Assembly (NCBI GenBank): GCA_023460535.1
Contig: JAEWPV010000020.1
Span: forward strand, 191,132 to 255,131
Origin: Bacillota bacterium
GTDB lineage: Bacteria > Bacillota > Clostridia > Oscillospirales > Ruminococcaceae
DNA: 64,000 nt
Direction: 5' to 3'
Part shown: positions 60,087 to 64,000 of the stretch, piece by piece
How the letters are laid out: each line of letters starts with the position of its first letter
Numbering within the stretch: position 1 is the first letter of the stretch
Program-made: the position numbers and the translations under genes
The notes under the pieces: generated by a model
Databases searched by the model: none
What the model saw: only the letters and a program-made list of their open reading frames with translations
Told to the model about the DNA's origin: nothing

Positions 60087-60728
60087 ATGAGAAGGACAAC
60101 CTTTTCACGGTCGGGGAAGGGAAGTTTGGGCTTAAAGAATACGGCGCGTTTTCTGCTTGAACATAGACTTGTTTACGCCATCTATGTGTTGTTTTCCGTT
60201 GGGATTGCAGCGGGAGCATTTGCCGTAAGATACGGTGGCGAGAACGTTTTGGTTGAACTTGATGCTGTAATGGGAGCCTATATTGCAAACCGTGCCGAGC
60301 GGTTGTTTTTACCGGCGTTTTTATCGTCCTTTACCGTTAACTTCTTAATCTTGCTTGCTCTTTTGTTTTTGGGTTTTTGCGCAATCGCACCGCCTATCGT
60401 ACTTTTGGTGTCGGCGGCGCGAGGTTTTAGTTTGGGCGTCTCTATTGGATATTTGTATATGACAGCGGGGGGGAGCGGAATCCTGTTTGCGCTGCAGCAT
60501 CAAATACCATCGGCTGTAATCGGTTCGTTTGTGCTGGTGTTGGCCTGCGCAAGCTCATACAGCCTATCAAAAATATATTTCTCGCTTTTCTCGCACGGAG
60601 TGTCGGACAAAACGGTACCGGAAGCGGCAGGGGCTTGTCTGACCAAGTACATCATCTACACTGTATTAACCTTTTTGTGTGCATTGGTGGATGGTATCTG
60701 TTCTATGACGTTTGTTGCTCCAATCTGA
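60087..60728 (+). CDS. spoIIM: Stage II sporulation protein M-like
   Basis: The 213-residue membrane protein has about five helices and resembles SpoIIM: IYVLFSVGIAAGAFAV near the N-terminus, LALLFLGFCAIAPPIVLLVSAARGFSLG with the conserved polar face, and LYMTAGGSGILFAL. In the DMP complex SpoIID, SpoIIM and SpoIIP degrade septal peptidoglycan during engulfment. It lies between proC and xerD, a position near xerD being usual in Clostridia. ATG 60087 is chosen over a GTG-free upstream extension because ACGGGGT lies 8 bp before it. Confidence 0.82.
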   Translation: MRRTTFSRSGKGSLGLKNTARFLLEHRLVYAIYVLFSVGIAAGAFAVRYGGENVLVELDAVMGAYIANRAERLFLPAFLSSFTVNFLILLALLFLGFCAIAPPIVLLVSAARGFSLGVSIGYLYMTAGGSGILFALQHQIPSAVIGSFVLVLACASSYSLSKIYFSLFSHGVSDKTVPEAAGACLTKYIIYTVLTFLCALVDGICSMTFVAPI

Positions 60729-60859
60729 TTTTGTGTATGATAATTCATTGTTTATACAAATGGTAAAAACGTATGTTCTCGACTTGCCGCTAAACTGTGC
60801 GCGACAAGCGGACACCCAAAGAAATCTTTGCCCTGCACAGGGGCAGAACGGACGAAAAA

Positions 60860-61744
60860 ATGACGCAATACGTAAACAGCTTTAAAGACTATCTGGTTAA
60901 CAGCAAGGATGTTGCTGCGAATACGCTCGAGTCGTATGTGCGGGATGTGAATGCCTTTCTTTCGTTTGCGTCGAAGCAGGGCATTGCCGAGCCTTCCCGT
61001 GTTACTGCTTCTAATATCGAAGTCTACGTAGAACAGCTCAAGGTGCTGGGTAAAAGCAATTCCACCGTAACCAGAAGTATTGCTTCACTTCGTTCATTCT
61101 TTCAATACCTTGTTCTAAACGGACATGCTTCAACCAACCCGGCGCGAAGTGTTAAACTTGAAAAGGTTGAAAAAAAGCTGCCTTCCATTTTAACCAATCA
61201 GGAGATTGACCGTTTACTCAAAAGCCCAAATATAAACGAGCCAAAAGGATGCCGGGATAAGGCTATGTTTGAGCTTTTATATGCGACGGGGATTCGTGTG
61301 TCTGAGCTGGTGTCACTGAACATTCAGGATGTTAATCTTAACGTAGGGATACTAAATTGTCATAACGGCAAGGCAAGCAGGATCATCCCGATTTATCCGG
61401 AAGCGCTCAAGGCGCTTAGCGAATACATATATAGAGTTCGTATTGCTATTGTGCCGGATAACGATTTTGATGCACTTTTTATTAATTTAAACGGCAGCCG
61501 GTTGACTAGGCAGGGCTTTTGGAAGATAATAAAAACATACGCAGAAAAAGCTAGCATCAAAGCGGAGATTACACCGCATACACTAAGGCATTCCTTTGCG
61601 GCACATCTGCTGGAAAACGGTGCTCAGCTAAAAGACATAAAAGAGATGCTAGGACACGCCGACATTTCATCCACACAGGTATATGCCCAGATTATGAAAA
61701 ACAAATTTAAAGATGTGTACAATCGGTGTCATCCTCGTGCGTAA
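60860..61744 (+). CDS. Tyrosine recombinase XerD/XerC
   Basis: The 294-residue recombinase has an N-terminal SAM-like core-binding domain (FKDYLVNSKDVAANTLESYVRDV) and the full catalytic set: R146 (TGIRVSEL), K171, H240-TLR-R243 region (HTLRHSF), H266 (LGHAD) and Y275. The length, lack of phage neighbours and location beside spoIIM match chromosomal XerD, which resolves chromosome dimers at dif. XerC cannot be excluded from sequence alone. ATG 60860 gives the canonical start; a GTG at 60797 would add 21 residues. Confidence 0.9.
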   Translation: MTQYVNSFKDYLVNSKDVAANTLESYVRDVNAFLSFASKQGIAEPSRVTASNIEVYVEQLKVLGKSNSTVTRSIASLRSFFQYLVLNGHASTNPARSVKLEKVEKKLPSILTNQEIDRLLKSPNINEPKGCRDKAMFELLYATGIRVSELVSLNIQDVNLNVGILNCHNGKASRIIPIYPEALKALSEYIYRVRIAIVPDNDFDALFINLNGSRLTRQGFWKIIKTYAEKASIKAEITPHTLRHSFAAHLLENGAQLKDIKEMLGHADISSTQVYAQIMKNKFKDVYNRCHPRA

Positions 61745-61779
61745 TTGCGTAATGTTGTAACATTTAAAGGAGCTGCAAG

Positions 61780-62634
61780 ATGGGATTTTTAGGGTTTGGC
61801 AACTACTCAAAGCCGGGTAAGGGTGTATCTAAGGATTCGCCGGAGAAGAAACGATTTTTTTTGTTCTGGGAGATCTTTTTTCGTAAGTTTTGGAAGATTA
61901 TTCAGGCGAATCTTCTATATGTGTTATGCTTTGTTCCTATGGTGTTGTCCCTCTTTCTTTTAATTTTGTGGGGCAGCGGTTCTGTATTGGGTATTGTGGT
62001 TTCGGTTGTTGCTTTGGCTGTTTCTGCTGGCCTTGGCGGCGCAGCAACAGCCGGCGTTACCTATGTCATGCGAAATTACGCCAGGGAACAGCATTCATTT
62101 TTGGGTTCTGATTTTATTGATGCAGTTAAGAACAACTGGAAGCAAGCATCAATAACCGGAATATTACAGACGCTGGGCGGATTTATCGTTTATTACTCAG
62201 CAAGCTTTTATTATGCAAATATCCAGAACTCCAATTTTTATGTGGTTTTATTTGGAATTACGCTTTTGCTTGGAATTCTACTTTTATTTTCATCCTATTA
62301 CGTTTATCTACTCATGATTACTATTGACCTGAAGCTGATACCACTATATAAAAACGCTTTGATTATGAGTATATTGGGGCTAAAAACGAATTTTATAACA
62401 ACATTCTTTTTGGCATTAATTATTGTGCCGACGGTTTTGTTTTTTCCAATTACAATAATTCTTATTGTGTTGATTGTTCCTGCTTGGGTGCAATTGATTT
62501 TGTGCTTTAACTCATATCAATATGTTAAAAAGTTTTGCATTGATCCTTACTATGCCAATCAAGAAGATGGCGTGCCTGATAGTCGGTTAAAATCAGAATC
62601 AGTATTTTCTGACGATATCTTAACGGATAAATAG
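61780..62634 (+). CDS. DUF624 (YesL-like) membrane protein
   Basis: The 284-residue protein has about five membrane helices and fits DUF624: FFRKFWKIIQANLLYVLCFVP near the N-terminus, GGAATAGVTYVMRNYAREQHSFLGSDFIDAVKNNWKQA in overlapping segments, and long helices in the second half. Family members such as YesL often lie near carbohydrate-transport genes, but none is here. The function is unknown. AAAGGAG lies 8 bp before ATG 61780. Two perfect hairpins follow the stop. Confidence 0.8.
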   Translation: MGFLGFGNYSKPGKGVSKDSPEKKRFFLFWEIFFRKFWKIIQANLLYVLCFVPMVLSLFLLILWGSGSVLGIVVSVVALAVSAGLGGAATAGVTYVMRNYAREQHSFLGSDFIDAVKNNWKQASITGILQTLGGFIVYYSASFYYANIQNSNFYVVLFGITLLLGILLLFSSYYVYLLMITIDLKLIPLYKNALIMSILGLKTNFITTFFLALIIVPTVLFFPITIILIVLIVPAWVQLILCFNSYQYVKKFCIDPYYANQEDGVPDSRLKSESVFSDDILTDK

Positions 62635-62641
62635 TGTTTGC

Positions 62642-62676
62642 AATAGATGGCGAGCTTAGAAAGCCCGCCATCTATT
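62642..62676 (+). terminator. Hairpin 1 after the DUF624 gene
   Basis: AATAGATGGCG (62642-62652) pairs with CGCCATCTATT (62666-62676), and GCTT/AAGC extends the stem inside. It has no T tract, so termination is uncertain. Confidence 0.6.
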
Positions 62677-62687
62677 ATCGCCCCCTA

Positions 62688-62717
62688 AACTGCGCTAAAT
62701 TTTCATTTAGCGCAGTT
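62688..62717 (+). repeat. Hairpin 2, perfect 13-bp inverted repeat
   Basis: AACTGCGCTAAAT (62688-62700) and ATTTAGCGCAGTT (62705-62717) pair perfectly across a 4-nt loop TTTC. It lacks a T tract and may be a stabiliser or a transcription attenuator. The remaining 180 bp to the next gene hold a promoter and nothing else recognisable. Confidence 0.65.
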
Positions 62718-62828
62718 ATATATCAAACGAATTCTCCCATCCCCTGTGTCTATACTCCGTCATCTTTCCAATCCCTTTTAATAATCAACCCTCTTCTTTC
62801 AATAATGTGCGTTGTACCGTCTACAGTA

Positions 62829-62857
62829 TTTACGTTATACGCTTGCCACATTACAAT
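62829..62857 (+). promoter_or_regulatory. Promoter for the NIF3-like gene
   Basis: TTTACG (62829-62834) and TACAAT (62852-62857) are 17 bp apart, with a leader of about 37 nt. Confidence 0.5.
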
Positions 62858-62900
62858 AAGAGTTGAGAATATACCAATACATTATCGGAGGGGTTTTAAA

Positions 62901-63713
62901 ATGACGATTCAAAACATCATTGACGGAATTCTCGCGTACCATCCTGATATTGGCGACCGCAGAACCTGCGACGTAATCATTGGCGCGGATCCTAATGTAG
63001 AATGCACTGGAATTGTGGTATCTATTGCGCCGAATGTGGATGTAATCCGTAAGGCGATTGAGATTGGCGCAAACTTTATTTTTGTTCACGAACCCACCTT
63101 TTACAGCGGTTATGACGATGAATGCGAGTGGCTGGTTGGCAACGATGTGTATGAAGAAAAACTCGCGATGCTGATGGATAATGGTATTGTCGTATATCGC
63201 GACCACGACCATATTCACGCCCATAATCCGGATGGCATTTTCCACTACCTTCTCAAACAACTAGGTTGGCTGGAGCATGTTGTTCCCGGCGAGGGTCGTG
63301 CCCCAGAGATTAAACTCCCGGAGACCACCTTGGGCGAACTTGCGCTTCATATAAAGAGTGCGCTTGGATTAAAAACAATCCGTTATATCGGTAACCCGGA
63401 CGTTACGGTCTCCACTGTTGGATTCTGTGGTCATCTGCTTCCTAACGAAAACACAAACTGGAGCAACAACGCGCAGGTAGCCGCTTCCTGGAAGTATGAT
63501 GTGGTTATTCCGGGTGATATTGTTGAGTGGACTGTTCCCCTTTACTTCAGCGATGCTGCAATGCTTGGCAAAAACAAGGGAATGATCCTCCCCGGTCACT
63601 TCATGCAGGAAGAAGGCGGCATGCGATGGGCTGTCGAGTGGCTTCGTCCTATCGTAGGTGATGAGCTGCCCGTAACATTTATCTCGGCCGGAGATATGTT
63701 TAGCTACCTATAA
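62901..63713 (+). CDS. NIF3-like dinuclear metal center protein
   Basis: The 270-residue protein resembles the NIF3/YbgI family: histidine-rich segments such as IFVHEPTFYSG, YRDHDHIHAHNPDGIFHYLLKQLG and the C-terminal ILPGHFMQEEGGMRWAVEWLRP fit its dimetal centre. The FVHEPTFY start of the metal site is a variant of the usual HHP motif, and the family function (often called GTP cyclohydrolase 1 type 2) is not proven. GGAGGGG lies 7 bp before ATG 62901. Confidence 0.75.
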   Translation: MTIQNIIDGILAYHPDIGDRRTCDVIIGADPNVECTGIVVSIAPNVDVIRKAIEIGANFIFVHEPTFYSGYDDECEWLVGNDVYEEKLAMLMDNGIVVYRDHDHIHAHNPDGIFHYLLKQLGWLEHVVPGEGRAPEIKLPETTLGELALHIKSALGLKTIRYIGNPDVTVSTVGFCGHLLPNENTNWSNNAQVAASWKYDVVIPGDIVEWTVPLYFSDAAMLGKNKGMILPGHFMQEEGGMRWAVEWLRPIVGDELPVTFISAGDMFSYL

Positions 63714-63739
63714 GTTCGAACACCCACAATACTTAAACC

Positions 63740-63790
63740 ACACCCCAACAGTTTTTCGGTATGATACACCAAAAGCTGTTGGGGTGTTTT
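63740..63790 (+). terminator. Terminator after the NIF3-like gene
   Basis: CACCCCAACAG (63741-63751) pairs with CTGTTGGGGTG (63776-63786), with TTTT/AAAA and GGT/ACC extending the inner stem, followed by TTTT. Confidence 0.9.
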
Positions 63791-63814
63791 CATTTTAATG
63801 AACCCCTGTAATCC

Positions 63815-63843
63815 TTGCCAGCACTCTTAAATCAGACTATAAT
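63815..63843 (+). promoter_or_regulatory. Promoter for the gene at the right edge
   Basis: TTGCCA (63815-63820) and TATAAT (63838-63843) are spaced by 17 bp, starting 25 bp after the terminator. It would drive the incomplete gene at 63918. Confidence 0.7.
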
Positions 63844-63917
63844 ATTGTTAAGATTAGTTGAACCTAGATATTTTATAGCGATGGGCAAAACGACTAACGA
63901 AAATGAGGAAAAGGACG

Positions 63918-64000
63918 GGTGGAGATCAGAACGAGTGGAAAGCGAGTGCAAAAGGGCAAAGCAAAGCTGACCATTACGGTCAAAAGCAATGATGTATTCA
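63918..64000 (+). CDS. Partial coding region at the window end
   Basis: From GTG 63918, with AAAGGA upstream, one frame stays open to the window end, encoding 27 residues that begin VEIRTSGKRVQKGKAK and continue LTITVKSNDVF. The other two forward frames stop within about 90 bp. The segment KAKLTITVKSNDVF resembles the first strand of the trigger factor ribosome-binding domain, but the evidence is too short for assignment. A promoter lies 75 bp upstream. Confidence 0.4.

Noticed and set aside
60860..61744. A phage or element integrase
   Set aside because: Length, catalytic set and the proC-spoIIM neighbourhood fit a chromosomal Xer recombinase; no att repeats, phage genes or composition shift were seen.
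63882..63971. A 29-codon frame starting at ATG 63882
   Set aside because: It lacks a ribosome site, is short, and overlaps the better supported frame from GTG 63918.
1..64000. tRNA, rRNA, CRISPR arrays, transposons, defence or toxin-antitoxin systems
   Set aside because: I looked for cloverleaf segments, regularly spaced repeats, transposase motifs and paired small genes and saw none; the absence is by eye and should be confirmed with dedicated searches.

Overview
The window is a 64 kb stretch of a chromosome from an endospore-forming member of the Clostridia. The evidence is a complete eight-gene spoIIIA operon, whiA, yunB, a spoIVFA/spoIVFB-type protease pair, spoIIM, the SCIFF ranthipeptide precursor with its radical SAM maturase, Gram-positive gene orders (murB-rapZ-whiA, nusB-xseA-xseB-ispA-dxs-tlyA-nadK-argR-recN) and T-box and lysine riboswitch leaders. 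An Oscillospirales-like lineage is plausible but cannot be fixed from the sequence alone. No rRNA, tRNA, CRISPR array, transposase or prophage was seen; this is conserved core chromosome with 62 complete or left-truncated genes and one partial gene at the right edge.

Layout. 1-6.9 kb: murB end, rapZ, whiA, dnaE, pfkA. 7.1-13.3 kb: yunB, ligA, gatCAB. 13.3-17.4 kb: M23 and M50 peptidases (sporulation signalling) and a TIGR03960/TIGR03936 radical SAM pair. 17.4-24.5 kb: asnS, aspartate aminotransferase, purB, secD, secF. 24.7-29.9 kb: spoIIIAA-AH. 30-40.8 kb: Asp23, nusB, a TsaD-like paralog, xseAB, ispA, a PAP2-like protein, dxs, tlyA, nadK, argR, recN. 40.9-44.3 kb: T-box/tyrS, THF riboswitch/folT, a phospholipase C-like gene. 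44.5-49.6 kb: membrane-fusion protein, MacB/FtsX permease, a GME-fold-like protein, an ABC-F protein. 49.7-53.5 kb, minus strand: lysine riboswitch, asd, dapA, dapB, ACT protein. 53.5-58.5 kb: queA, tgt, yajC, TIGR04086 membrane protein, scfA (49 codons), scfB. 58.5-64 kb: a small minus-strand gene, proC, spoIIM, xerD, a DUF624-like protein, a NIF3-like protein, then a promoter and the start of another gene.

The genes fall into housekeeping modules (replication and repair, translation, lysine/diaminopimelate and isoprenoid synthesis, secretion) interleaved with sporulation modules. Three metabolite- or tRNA-sensing leaders are visible: a tyrosine T-box, a tetrahydrofolate riboswitch whose expression platform can be read as base pairs, and a lysine riboswitch with terminator. 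The most interesting small-scale structures are a vegetative-type promoter buried inside the palindromic terminator of the spoIIIA operon, a folT leader with mutually exclusive helices, a stand-alone aspartokinase-type ACT protein at the end of the lysine operon, and an efflux-type adaptor/permease pair with no ATPase gene. I found no convincing new multi-gene system.
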